NCBI GenBank assembly: GCA_051006995.1 | Contig: JBPCSQ010000008.1 | Location: 160,303 to 224,302, forward strand | Direction of reading: 5' to 3' | Origin: JAIQGF01 sp051006995 | Lineage (GTDB): Bacteria > Acidobacteriota > Terriglobia > Terriglobales > Acidobacteriaceae | DNA: 64,000 nt | Part shown: piece after piece, positions 8,383 through 16,633 of the stretch | Position numbering within the stretch: the stretch's first letter is position 1 | Layout: the number at the start of each line of letters is the position of its first letter | Made by a program: the position numbers and the translations under genes | The notes under the pieces: generated by a model | The model's database searches: none | Seen by the model: only the letters and a program-made list of their open reading frames with translations | Told to the model about the DNA's origin: nothing

Positions 8383-8983
8383 AGGCGTTGACGGCCACCA
8401 CCAGCTTGGCGTCGGGCCGGTTGCTGCCGTAAATCACATGCCAGGTGAGAATGTTATCGCGCGGATCCCAATCCAGTTGGTAAACGATGGGTAGCTTCTC
8501 GTTCTGTTTGAGAAGCTTGGCGCCGCCGTGCTGCTGCGACGTCTCCAGCGCTTTGTCGGTATCGACCTTAAGAAACTGCGGATCGAATACCTGGGTCGAG
8601 CTGTTGCTGGTGTTATAAGTGTCCTCGGTGCCGGAGTTCACGCCGAACGGCGGCGCGTCTTCGCTGTGGGTGCCCGACCAGACAAAAGTCTTGATGGAGC
8701 GCCGGGCGGCCGAAGCGAACCCGACGCGCCAGATCGCCGACTTGCCGTCACGCCCGTTGCTGTCTTTATTGATTTCGGAAGTAACCTTGAAGGGCCGCGC
8801 GTCCGGCGCCCACAGGCGCGCCGCCGCGTAGGTCTTATAAAAGGCTTCTCGCCCGGTGTAGGTAGTGGTGGGCTCTTCTTTTTTCGCGGGAGCGGCCTTG
8901 GAGGCCGGCTGCGGCGCGGTGCCGCTCTGGCATCCCGCGAGAGCGATCAGGGCAAGAAACAGGGCGCAGACGTACTTGCTCAT
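8351..8983 (-). CDS. Lipoprotein of unknown function
   Basis: The start is set at ATG 8983 because it yields MSKYVCALFLALIALAGC, a clear lipobox signal (LAGC). The longer ORF up to 9358 has no signal. The 210-residue product has a short Ala/Lys/Pro linker and a folded part with AAARLWAPDARPFKVTSEIN and a C-terminal NILTWHVIYGSNRPDAKLVV, ending VNASTGDFERAEK. This end resembles PepSY-like modules, where a residue pair is carried into a beta hairpin, but the match is too weak to name. Probably periplasmic, membrane-anchored. Confidence 0.7.
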   Translation of the reverse strand: MSKYVCALFLALIALAGCQSGTAPQPASKAAPAKKEEPTTTYTGREAFYKTYAAARLWAPDARPFKVTSEINKDSNGRDGKSAIWRVGFASAARRSIKTFVWSGTHSEDAPPFGVNSGTEDTYNTSNSSTQVFDPQFLKVDTDKALETSQQHGGAKLLKQNEKLPIVYQLDWDPRDNILTWHVIYGSNRPDAKLVVAVNASTGDFERAEK

Positions 8984-9068
8984 CGTGAATCCCCGTTGCG
9001 TGGCGCACATAAACCGCAGCTGCGCGCCGCGCAAACTCATCATTGTATCGGACGTCGAGAGAGTCCCA

Positions 9069-9596
9069 ATGGATTTCTGCTTGCAAAAAGCCTGGGAAGC
9101 GGCGGACTTCGCAACCCGCGGCATGACGGCCGAGCAGCTCGCCTGGCGAGCGGGCGAGAAGTGGAGCACGGCCGAGATTCTCGAGCATCTCACGCTCGCC
9201 TTCAGCAGCACGGGCCTCGCCATGAATCGCTGCCTGCAGGAGGGCCCGCCGTCAGGCGCACCGACGCTGCGCGAGCGTGCGATCATTGCGGCGGTCGTGG
9301 AAATCGGATTTTTCCCCACTGGACGCCCAGCGCCCAAGTGGACGGTGCCGCAAGGCAACGATCCAGCGCACGCGGTCGAGAAATTTCGTCAGGCACTGGA
9401 AGCCATGGACGGCAAAATCGCGGAGTGCGAGGGCAAGTTCGGTGGCGGCGTGGTGGCCGTCCATCCCATCATCGGCCCACTGACCGCGCGCCAGTGGCGC
9501 CGTTTCCACTGGGTACACACTCGCCATCACATGAAGCAGATTGCAGCGCTACGGCAGAAAATGGCGCAGGATAAGCACCGCCGAGCTACCGCGTAG
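9069..9596 (+). CDS. DinB-like (DUF1569-type) protein
   Basis: The 175-residue protein starts at ATG 9069 after a GAGAG. It has the four-helix DinB/YfiT fold pattern: KWSTAEILEHLTLAF with H40 in the first helix, and near the C-terminus RRFHWVHTRHHMKQI with the histidines that complete the metal site. In DUF1569 members this HTRHH motif is characteristic. The DinB superfamily includes thiol-dependent S-transferases and metal-binding stress proteins; no specific substrate can be inferred. It ends 11 bp inside the convergent ldh gene. Confidence 0.8.
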   Translation: MDFCLQKAWEAADFATRGMTAEQLAWRAGEKWSTAEILEHLTLAFSSTGLAMNRCLQEGPPSGAPTLRERAIIAAVVEIGFFPTGRPAPKWTVPQGNDPAHAVEKFRQALEAMDGKIAECEGKFGGGVVAVHPIIGPLTARQWRRFHWVHTRHHMKQIAALRQKMAQDKHRRATA

Positions 9597-10563
9597 CTGT
9601 CGGCGCGTGAAGTTCCAGCGATTCGATCGTCTTCTGCAGCACCGCCGCCGACTTGCGCAGTCCGTCTTCCTCTTCCTTGTTCAACGGCAGCCGCAACTGT
9701 TGGTGCACGCCGGCCCGGTCAAGTACGGTCGGGAGGCTCAAGCACACATCGTGGATGCCGCAGTAGTCGCGCACAAGGCTGGAGACGGAAAGCACCGTGG
9801 CTTGGTCGCGCAGGATGGCTTCCACGATGCGCATGATCCCCGCCGCGACCGCGTAATACGTCGCGCCCTTACGCCGGATGATCTCGTAGGCCGCATCGCG
9901 GGTACAGCGGAAGATTTCGTCGAGCTCCGGCTGGTGGCATGCAATCCCCTGCGCCCGCGCAAATTCCTGAAGATGCATGCCGCCGATGTTCGCCAGCGAC
10001 CACACCGGGACTTCGCTGTCGCCGTGCTCGCCGATGATGTAGGCGTGCACGCTGCGCGAATCCACGCCGAAATGCTGGCTGAGCATGTAGCGAAAGCGTG
10101 CCGTATCGAGAATCGTACCGGAGCCGATCACGCGCTCCGAAGGCAGCCCTGAAAGGCGCAGCGATGCATAGGTCAGCACATCTACCGGGTTGGTCGCGAT
10201 CAGAATAATGCCTTCGGGATTGTGGCGCGTCACGTGGGGAATGATTTGCGCGAAGATCGCGGCGTTCTTCTTCACCAGGTCGAGCCGCGTCTCCCCCGGC
10301 TTCTGATTGGCGCCGGCGGCAATGACGGTAATCACGGCGCCCTCGCAGTCCGCGTAATCGCCAGCCCAGATTTTGGTAGGGTGGGCGAACGGCTCGGCAT
10401 GGTTGAGGTCCATCTGTTCGCCTTCGGCCTTGGTGCGGTTGGCGTCAATGAGAACGATCTCGGCCGCCAGACCGCTGAGTAGCAGCGCGTAGGCGAACGT
10501 CGAGCCCACGTTGCCGGTGCCGACCACGGCGACGCGAACGGCTTCGTGTTCTGAGCGTGGCAT
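9586..10563 (-). CDS. ldh: L-lactate dehydrogenase
   Basis: NAD-dependent interconversion of pyruvate and L-lactate. The start at ATG 10563 is preceded by GGAGG (reverse of CCTCC, 10571). MPRSEHEAVRVAVVGTGNVG carries the Rossmann GXGXXG. The substrate loop GANQKPGETRLDLV has Gln87, which marks LDH rather than malate dehydrogenase, and the catalytic Arg93. ATNPVDVL and GEHGDSEVPVWS (His180) complete the active site. It is 325 residues, close to the Bacillus-type enzymes. It lies in the same orientation as tpiA, pgk and gap but is separated from tpiA by a long inverted repeat. Confidence 0.95.
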   Translation of the reverse strand: MPRSEHEAVRVAVVGTGNVGSTFAYALLLSGLAAEIVLIDANRTKAEGEQMDLNHAEPFAHPTKIWAGDYADCEGAVITVIAAGANQKPGETRLDLVKKNAAIFAQIIPHVTRHNPEGIILIATNPVDVLTYASLRLSGLPSERVIGSGTILDTARFRYMLSQHFGVDSRSVHAYIIGEHGDSEVPVWSLANIGGMHLQEFARAQGIACHQPELDEIFRCTRDAAYEIIRRKGATYYAVAAGIMRIVEAILRDQATVLSVSSLVRDYCGIHDVCLSLPTVLDRAGVHQQLRLPLNKEEEDGLRKSAAVLQKTIESLELHAPTATR

Positions 10564-10612
10564 ACGAACCTCCAAAAGAATTGTTGCAGACTCGTGTGGG
10601 CAAAACAAAGCA

Positions 10613-10695
10613 GCCACAGATCAACACTGATGAACACAGATCAAGGCGGGAAGAATGCAATGTTTGATCAGTGTTAATCAGTGTTGATCTGTGGC
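10613..10695. repeat. Long inverted repeat (family A), copy 1
   Basis: GCCACAGATCAACACTGAT at 10613-10631 is perfectly inverted at 10677-10695. Inside are further partial units (GAACACAGATCA, TGATCAGTGTTA) with about 10-14 bp periodicity. It lies between tpiA and ldh. The same family recurs at 15614-15685. Confidence 0.9.
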
Positions 10696-10703
10696 CGTTT
10701 CTC

Positions 10704-11453
10704 TTAGTACTTCACGATCGCGGTAAATGACTTCGGGTCCAGGCTTGCGCCGCCGACCAGCGCGCCGTCGATTTCCGACTGCGACATCAGGGCCTTAGCG
10801 TTATCCGGCTTTACGCTGCCGCCGTACAGGATGCGCAGGTTGTCGGCGGCCGTTTGTCCGAGAGCCTTGGCGGCTTCGGCGCGGACGACGGCGTGCGCGT
10901 CGGCAGCAATCGCGGGCGTCGCGGTTTTGCCGGTACCGATCGCCCACACGGGTTCGTAGGCAATCACCAGCGGCGCGGCTTTATCGCCGGAAATGCCGCG
11001 CAGCGCGCCCGTGCATTGCCGCCGCAACACGTCTTCGGTCAGGTTGGCTTCGCGCTCCTGCAGCACCTCGCCGACGCAGACAATCGGTACCAGTCCGGCC
11101 TCCAGCGCTGCTTTCAGTTTGAGGTTCACCGTGTCGTCGGTCTCGCCGAAGTACTGCCGGCGCTCGGAGTGCCCGAGGATCACGTGGGTGCAGCCTACGG
11201 CCAGCAGCATCTTGGCCGAGACCTGGCCAGTGAACGCGCCTTCGTCTTTCCAGTACATGTCTTGCGCCCCGACCTGCACGTTGGAATGTCTCGCCGCCTG
11301 GACCGCCGTGGCCAGGTCCACGAATGGCGGGCAAACGACGATTTCATCGCGGTTGTGTCCCGACACTTCCTTCAGGAATGTTTGGAAAAAGGCGAAAGTC
11401 TCGTCGGGTGTCTTGTACATCTTCCAATTGGCGGCGATCAGTTTTTTGCGCAT
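10704..11453 (-). CDS. tpiA: Triosephosphate isomerase
   Basis: Interconverts dihydroxyacetone phosphate and glyceraldehyde 3-phosphate in the cytosol. The 249-residue sequence starts MRKKLIAANWKMYK with Asn9 and Lys11 of the active site; VILGHSERRQYF has the catalytic His, and VIAYEPVWAIGTGKTA holds the catalytic Glu. NLRILYGGSVKPDNA is the C-terminal phosphate-binding motif. All signatures are intact. It is downstream of pgk, the short ORF and the macro-domain gene on the same strand, with only 6 bp to the macro gene stop, consistent with one operon. Confidence 0.97.
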   Translation of the reverse strand: MRKKLIAANWKMYKTPDETFAFFQTFLKEVSGHNRDEIVVCPPFVDLATAVQAARHSNVQVGAQDMYWKDEGAFTGQVSAKMLLAVGCTHVILGHSERRQYFGETDDTVNLKLKAALEAGLVPIVCVGEVLQEREANLTEDVLRRQCTGALRGISGDKAAPLVIAYEPVWAIGTGKTATPAIAADAHAVVRAEAAKALGQTAADNLRILYGGSVKPDNAKALMSQSEIDGALVGGASLDPKSFTAIVKY

Positions 11454-11459
11454 GAGCTC

Positions 11460-12047
11460 TCAGGAATGTTTCACGTTTCGAGTTTCGCGTTTCACGAGCA
11501 CGGAATCAGCAGCGCGCTCGTAGGCGGACATGGTTGCATGATCGAACAACACGAAACGCACGTCCACAGCACTCTGCGACCGGGCTAATGCATCTGCCAC
11601 CGCCCGCAATGCCACCGGTGCGGCCTTCTCCAGCGGATAACCGAAGATGCCGGTGGAGATGGAAGGGAAGGCAATGCTTTTCAATCCAAGCTCGTCCGCC
11701 ACCCGCACCGACTCAAGGTAGCAACTCGCCAGCAACTCCGGTTCGCCATTTCGGCCTCCATGCCACACCGGCCCGACGGTGTGGATCACATAGCGCGCCG
11801 GGAGCTTGCCACCGCCGGTGGCGACCGCCCTACCGGTTGGAAGCGGCCCTTGCCTGGCAACAATGGCTTTGCACTCTTCCCAGATCGCCGCTCCGCCGCC
11901 GCGGTGAATCGCACCGCACACGCCGCCACCCGGGGCAAGATGCTCATTGGCCGCATTCACAATGGCATCACTGTCCTGCTGGGTAATGTCGCCAGCGAGG
12001 AGGGTGATGGAACGACCGGGCACGATGGCGATTCGGACGTCGTTCAT
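11460..12047 (-). CDS. Macro-domain (ADP-ribose-binding) protein
   Basis: The start at ATG 12047 gives MNDVRIAIVPGRSITLLAGDITQQ, the normal start of YmdB/MacroD-like proteins. The core motifs are DAIVNAANEHLAPGGGVCGAIH, the ADP-ribose loop with NAAN and GGGV, and FPSISTGIFGYPLEKAA, the diphosphate loop. These match macro domains that deacetylate O-acetyl-ADP-ribose or remove ADP-ribose. It lies between pgk and tpiA, which may tie it to NAD-linked metabolism, although this is inference. The last dozen codons (VKRETRNVKHS) lie in a heptamer repeat (11468-11495), so the C-terminus is repeat-derived. Confidence 0.9.
   Translation of the reverse strand: MNDVRIAIVPGRSITLLAGDITQQDSDAIVNAANEHLAPGGGVCGAIHRGGGAAIWEECKAIVARQGPLPTGRAVATGGGKLPARYVIHTVGPVWHGGRNGEPELLASCYLESVRVADELGLKSIAFPSISTGIFGYPLEKAAPVALRAVADALARSQSAVDVRFVLFDHATMSAYERAADSVLVKRETRNVKHS
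11468..11495. repeat. Heptamer repeat at the 3' end of the macro-domain gene
   Basis: Four exact-length 7-mers: GTTTCAC GTTTCGA GTTTCGC GTTTCAC. They lie inside the macro-domain coding region and fix its last residues. Confidence 0.85.
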
Positions 12048-12057
12048 GGGAGCGATT

Positions 12058-12204
12058 TCAAAGGTCGTTATCCGGCGTTCTCCGCCCGACGGTCTGCTCA
12101 TCGTGCTTGCGTTCAGCTTCCGCTGCGGCTGCGCGCTGCTCCTCGCGCGTGCGGTCTCGATAGCCGAGCCACTCAAGAAGCAAGTTCAACACCACGTCGA
12201 GCAT
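12058..12204 (-). CDS. Small ORF between pgk and the macro-domain gene (48 residues)
   Basis: On the minus strand, ATG at 12204 lies 6 nt after the pgk stop and the frame runs to TGA at 12058-12060, 10 bp before the macro-domain start. The product begins MLDVVLNLLLEWLGYRDRTR and continues with an Ala/Glu/Lys-rich helix (EEQRAAAAEAERKHDEQ). It looks like an amphipathic or membrane-surface helix followed by a charged coil. It fills the gap in the operon exactly, which argues for a real gene, but no strong ribosome site is visible and I recognise no family. It would normally be missed because of its length. Confidence 0.5.
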   Translation of the reverse strand: MLDVVLNLLLEWLGYRDRTREEQRAAAAEAERKHDEQTVGRRTPDNDL

Positions 12205-12210
12205 TCCGAA

Positions 12211-13425
12211 TCACTTCTTGTCGCTGAGGGCTTCCACACCGGGCAGCTTCTTGCCTTCCAGAAACTCCAGCGAGGCGCCGCCGCCGGTGGAGATGTGCGT
12301 GATCTTGTCGGCCACACCGGCGTCGTGGATTGCCGCCACCGTATCGCCGCCGCCGACGATCGACGTCGCTCCGGGATTGTCTGCTACCGCGGAGGCGATC
12401 TTGCGCGTGCCGCGGGCGAACGTCGGCATTTCGAATACGCCCATCGGCCCGTTCCACACGATGGTTTTGGCGCGCGCGATTTCCTCCGAGAACAGTTCGA
12501 TGGTCTTCGGCCCGATATCGAGGCCCATCATGTCGGCTGGAATCGGCTGTCCTTGGCCGATGTTATGCGGCGCCGCGTCTTCCGCGATCTTTGCTGCCAC
12601 CACATGATCTACCGGCAGCAGGAACTTGACCTTGTGGGTGTGCGCGTCCTGCAGGATCTGCTTGGCCAGGTCGAGCTTGTCTTCCTCAACCAGCGATTTG
12701 CCGACCTCCTGCCCCTGTACCTTCAGGAAGGTGTACGCCATGCCTCCGCCGATGATGAGCGCGTCCACCTTCGACATCAGGTGCTTGATCACGCCGATCT
12801 TGTCGCTCACCTTTGCTCCACCAAGAATGGCTACGAAGGGCTTGGCGGGGCTGTGCAGCGCCTTGCCCAGGTACTCGAGTTCCTTTTCCATCAGCAGCCC
12901 GGCGGCGGATTTCTCGACAAATTTCGTGATTCCCACGGTCGAAGCATGTGCGCGATGCGCCGTACCGAACGCGTCGTTCACGTAGTAGTCGGCCAGTTTC
13001 GACATTTCCTTGGAAAATTTCTCGTCGTTGGCTTCCTCCTCGGCGTGGAAGCGGACATTTTCCAGCAGCAGGGTCTGGCCTTTTTCCAGCTTCGAGGCCA
13101 TCTCTTCCGCTTGCATCCCGACACAGTCGGTACAGAAGCCGACGTTCTCGCCACGACTCAGCTGATTGTCCAGCAGCATGCGCAGCCGCTCGGCCACCGG
13201 CCGCAGGCTCATCTTCGGATTGGGCTTGCCTTTCGGTCTACCCAGGTGCGACGCGAGGATCAGCCGCGCCCCGTGGCGCAGCGCGTACTCGATGGTCGGC
13301 AGCGTCTCGCGAATGCGGGTGTCGTCGGTCACGCGGCCGCTGTCGTCCAGCGGCACGTTGAAGTCCACGCGCATAAAGATGCGGTGATTGCTCAGCAGCA
13401 GATCACGGATGGAGAGTTTTGCCAT
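12211..13425 (-). CDS. pgk: Phosphoglycerate kinase
   Basis: Transfers phosphate from 1,3-bisphosphoglycerate to ADP. ATG 13425 is chosen (MAKLSIRDLLLSNHRIFMRV) because GAGGTG precedes it at suitable distance; an in-frame start at 13461 is possible. Signatures: FMRVDFNVPLDDSGRVTDDT with the substrate Asn, LASHLGRPKGKPNPKMSLRP, the hinge region, FVAILGGAKVSDKIGVIKHL, and GGGDTVAAIHDAGVADKITH with STGGGASLEFLEGKKLPGVE, the nucleotide site. 404 residues, normal length. It follows gap (about 120 bp with a palindrome between). Confidence 0.97.
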   Translation of the reverse strand: MAKLSIRDLLLSNHRIFMRVDFNVPLDDSGRVTDDTRIRETLPTIEYALRHGARLILASHLGRPKGKPNPKMSLRPVAERLRMLLDNQLSRGENVGFCTDCVGMQAEEMASKLEKGQTLLLENVRFHAEEEANDEKFSKEMSKLADYYVNDAFGTAHRAHASTVGITKFVEKSAAGLLMEKELEYLGKALHSPAKPFVAILGGAKVSDKIGVIKHLMSKVDALIIGGGMAYTFLKVQGQEVGKSLVEEDKLDLAKQILQDAHTHKVKFLLPVDHVVAAKIAEDAAPHNIGQGQPIPADMMGLDIGPKTIELFSEEIARAKTIVWNGPMGVFEMPTFARGTRKIASAVADNPGATSIVGGGDTVAAIHDAGVADKITHISTGGGASLEFLEGKKLPGVEALSDKK

Positions 13426-13471
13426 ACGAGCTGACACCTCGTGCTTGGTCGCGGTAGGCATGGAAAAACCA

Positions 13472-13545
13472 GGTTTTCAAGGTTTCACGTTTCAAAGTTT
13501 TACGCGGTGATACGCGAAAGCTTGAAATTTTGAAACCTTGAAACG
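13472..13545. repeat. Heptamer-like palindrome between gap and pgk
   Basis: GTTTTCAAGGTTTCACGTTT on the left is mirrored by TTTTGAAACCTTGAAAC on the right (about 13516-13545), with ACGCGGTGATACGCG as the loop. The units are again variants of GTTTCAC/GTTTCAA. Confidence 0.75.
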
Positions 13546-13547
13546 CC

Positions 13548-14558
<1,011 letters not shown>

Positions 14559-14704
14559 GCTGCCTCCAGAATCCGTGCGCGTTACAGATGAGTTCCACGC
14601 TGGGTGGGAAAACGAAAAATCGTAACACCGGGGCAGTGCAGGCGCAAATCACGGAATGCCGGCTCGCGTTGCCGAACCTTGCCCTGCTGTGTTCCAATCG
14701 CACC

Positions 14705-15595
14705 ATGCGCAAGTGGCAGCGCGACCGCCAGAGGCGGCGCACTCGAAAACCGCAAACTCCCGGACAGAAAGCCGCGCAACCGGAGCCCCTCCAACCGTTG
14801 TACCCGGACATGGACCGCAGGCTCGAAGCTCCTGCGCCGCCTCCTGAACCCGAGCCGCACCCTCGCGAAGCGGGGGAAGACATTTCCGCGGAAGCCGCGC
14901 CGCCACAAGCTGGCCGCGGCAACCGTCGTGGCCGCCGCGGCCGCCGCGGAGGACGTGGCCGGCCCCGTACTCAGGGCACCAAACCCGCGGTCGAGCCGGT
15001 GATCGAGCCGTCGGCTGAGCCCGCTGCTTCCGAAATTGCTCCAGACCTGCCGGCCGCCACCGCGCCGACGGAACCGCGTCCGCCGCAGCCGGCTCACCGT
15101 GCGCCTCGTACGCCGAAGGGTGTGGTTGTGCTGGCGATCGGCCTTCCGGGCTCGGGCAAGAGCAGTTGGTTCAAGCGCCGCGGCGTGACGCCGCTCTCCA
15201 GCGACCTGCTGCGCACCATCCTGTTCGACGACATTACCGAGCAGCGCTACCAGGACCTGGTGTTTGGCACTCTGCGCGCGCTGCTGCGCGCCCGCATGGT
15301 GGCTCGCATGCCATGGAATTATGTGGATGCCACGAACCTTTCGCCGCGCGAGCGCCACGGCTGGATCAAGATGGCGCGCGACTTCGGTTACGAGGTCCAC
15401 GCGGTTTACTTCGACGTGCCGCTGGAGGTCTGCCTGGAGCGCAACCACCGGCGCTCCCGCATTGTCCCCGAAGATGTGATGCAGCGCATGGCGCAGAAAC
15501 TCCGCGCCCCAACCTTCGAAGAGGGTTTCGCCAAGATCACCGTGGTGCGCGTCAAGAAGAAAGAAGAGGGCGGCGAGACTGAAGCGGCGGAGTAA
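14705..15595 (+). CDS. P-loop kinase of the polynucleotide-kinase-like family with RG-rich N-terminal tail
   Basis: The last ~155 residues form an AAA_33/T4-PNK-like kinase: VVLAIGLPGSGKSSWFKRRG (Walker A at about 146), then DLLRTILFDDITEQRYQDLV, YVDATNLSPRERHGWIKMAR (the Walker B-like Asp and a lid), and VYFDVPLEVCLERNHRRSR. The first ~140 residues are disordered, rich in Pro, Glu and Arg, with GRGNRRGRRGRRGGRGRPR, an RGG/RG-type nucleic-acid-binding tract. Together they suggest a kinase acting on RNA or DNA ends, though small-molecule substrates are also known in the family. The start at 14705 is chosen because the residues after it are consistent in composition; an ATG at 14552 would overlap gap. 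Confidence 0.75.
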   Translation: MRKWQRDRQRRRTRKPQTPGQKAAQPEPLQPLYPDMDRRLEAPAPPPEPEPHPREAGEDISAEAAPPQAGRGNRRGRRGRRGGRGRPRTQGTKPAVEPVIEPSAEPAASEIAPDLPAATAPTEPRPPQPAHRAPRTPKGVVVLAIGLPGSGKSSWFKRRGVTPLSSDLLRTILFDDITEQRYQDLVFGTLRALLRARMVARMPWNYVDATNLSPRERHGWIKMARDFGYEVHAVYFDVPLEVCLERNHRRSRIVPEDVMQRMAQKLRAPTFEEGFAKITVVRVKKKEEGGETEAAE

Positions 15596-15613
15596 CCTCC
15601 TCAAGAAGAATTA

Positions 15614-15685
15614 GCCACTGATCAACACAGATCAACACTGATTATTTTGTCTGTATATCAGTGTTAATCCGTGTTGATCAGTGGC
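15614..15685. repeat. Long inverted repeat (family A), copy 2
   Basis: The arms are 29 bp (15614-15642 and 15657-15685), identical in inverted orientation except for two positions, with a 14-nt loop. The outer ends read GCCACTGATCAACAC. It shares ATCAACACTGAT and AGTGTTAATC with the copy at 10613-10695. It lies between convergent genes. Confidence 0.9.
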
Positions 15686-15697
15686 CGATCTGTCTTT

Positions 15698-15727
15698 ACT
15701 GAAAGCTGAGAGCTGATAGCTATTTCA
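15698..15727. repeat. Short heptamer array next to the isochorismatase stop
   Basis: CTGAAAGCTGAGAGCTGATA with AGCTGAG AGCTGAT AGCTATT units, ending in TTTCAG, which is inverted to CTGAAA at the start. It overlaps the last codons of the hydrolase gene. Confidence 0.65.
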
Positions 15728-16325
15728 GATGTTGCAGCATCTCCTTGAACGCTTTCGTGCCTGACGCGCGCAGCAGTTCGTAAATCATCATCTCGGTGGT
15801 CGAGATCACCGCGCCTGCGGACTCCATGCGCCGCAACCCGATCTTCCAGTTCCATTCCGCGCGCGAGCTCACGGCGTCGGAGGCGACGTGCACCAGGTAT
15901 CCCTGGTTCAGCGCTCCCAGCCCCGTCTGCATGACGCAGATGTGCGTTTCCATGCCGCACAGCAGCAGCGTGTTGCGCTTGCCGGGCAGTGACTTCACCG
16001 CCGAGCAGAACTGCTCGCTGCCGAAGCAGCCGAACTCCATCTTATCGATGGCGTTGGCCCTCGGCAGCAGGGAAGCAATCTCGGGCACCACCGGCCCCAG
16101 CCCCTTGACGTACTGGGTGGTCACCAGCACGGGCAGCTCCAGCACGTTCGCCAGGCGGATCAGGAGCTGCGAATTGCGGATCAGGCGCTCTTTTTCGAAG
16201 ATCGGCGGCAACAGCTTCTCCTGAATGTCCACCACCACCAGCGAGCACTTCTCCACTGCCAGCGGCCGCCGCGCCACCTCGGTGGGATCATGGATCGTTT
16301 CCACCGTGCCTAATTGCGTAGCCAT
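15720..16325 (-). CDS. Isochorismatase-family cysteine hydrolase
   Basis: A 201-residue cytosolic enzyme with the catalytic triad of the family: Asp33 in LVVVDIQEKLLPPIF, Lys95 in NAIDKMEFGCFGSE, and Cys130 in LLCGMETHICVMQTGL with the preceding cis-peptide region. Relatives hydrolyse isochorismate, nicotinamide, N-carbamoyl compounds or other amides. The sequence most resembles the YcaC-like/ISOC group with short loops, so the substrate is open. GGAGGCACTGAT precedes ATG 16325. Monocistronic; flanked by repeats on both sides. Confidence 0.88.
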   Translation of the reverse strand: MATQLGTVETIHDPTEVARRPLAVEKCSLVVVDIQEKLLPPIFEKERLIRNSQLLIRLANVLELPVLVTTQYVKGLGPVVPEIASLLPRANAIDKMEFGCFGSEQFCSAVKSLPGKRNTLLLCGMETHICVMQTGLGALNQGYLVHVASDAVSSRAEWNWKIGLRRMESAGAVISTTEMMIYELLRASGTKAFKEMLQHLK

Positions 16326-16372
16326 ATCAGTGCCTCCGTAGGAATCGGACGCGCCATTGTACTGGGGAGTAG

Positions 16373-16465
16373 ATCAGTACGTCAGTAACTCAGTAGCTCA
16401 GCGATGCAGTGCGTGGCTTGGCCGGTTGTCGCGTACCGAACTACTGAGTTACTGGGCTACTGGAG
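16373..16465. repeat. Repeat array with inverted arms upstream of tRNA-Gln
   Basis: The left arm carries CAGTACGTCAGTAACTCAGT with CAGTA/CTCAG units every 7-8 bp; the right arm carries CTACTGAGTTACTGGGCTAC, the inverted form. It is a member of the same degenerate repeat type found elsewhere in the window. Confidence 0.7.
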
Positions 16466-16551
16466 GGACCGGAAATTTGACCGCCATCGAGAACACCACA
16501 TAAAATCGAGATGGATTCGCGGTTCCCGCGCATCCGGCCGGCCTGGCTCGC

Positions 16552-16625
16552 TGCCCCCTCGTTCAATGGTAGGACAGCTGACTCTGGATCAGCATATCGG
16601 GGTTCGAATCCCTGGGGGGCAGCCA
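16552..16625 (+). tRNA. tRNA-Gln (CTG anticodon)
   Basis: Acceptor TGCCCCC (16552-16558) pairs with GGGGGCA (16615-16621). The anticodon arm is GCTGA-CTCTGGA-TCAGC, giving anticodon CTG. The T arm is CGGGG-TTCGAAT-CCCTG. Discriminator G and an encoded CCA follow (16622-16625). The D-arm reads GTTCAATGGTAGGAC. All arms fold. The 3' half is the integration site of the island beginning just downstream, and stays intact because the island carries a copy of it. Confidence 0.95.
16578..16625 (+). other. attL: 3' half of tRNA-Gln, left end of island
   Basis: The 48 bp from the anticodon stem to the CCA recur at 27583-27629 with a single G missing (GGGG to GGG in the T stem). Together with the integrase that follows by 8 bp, this marks the left attachment site. 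Confidence 0.92.
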
Positions 16626-16633
16626 AATCATTT

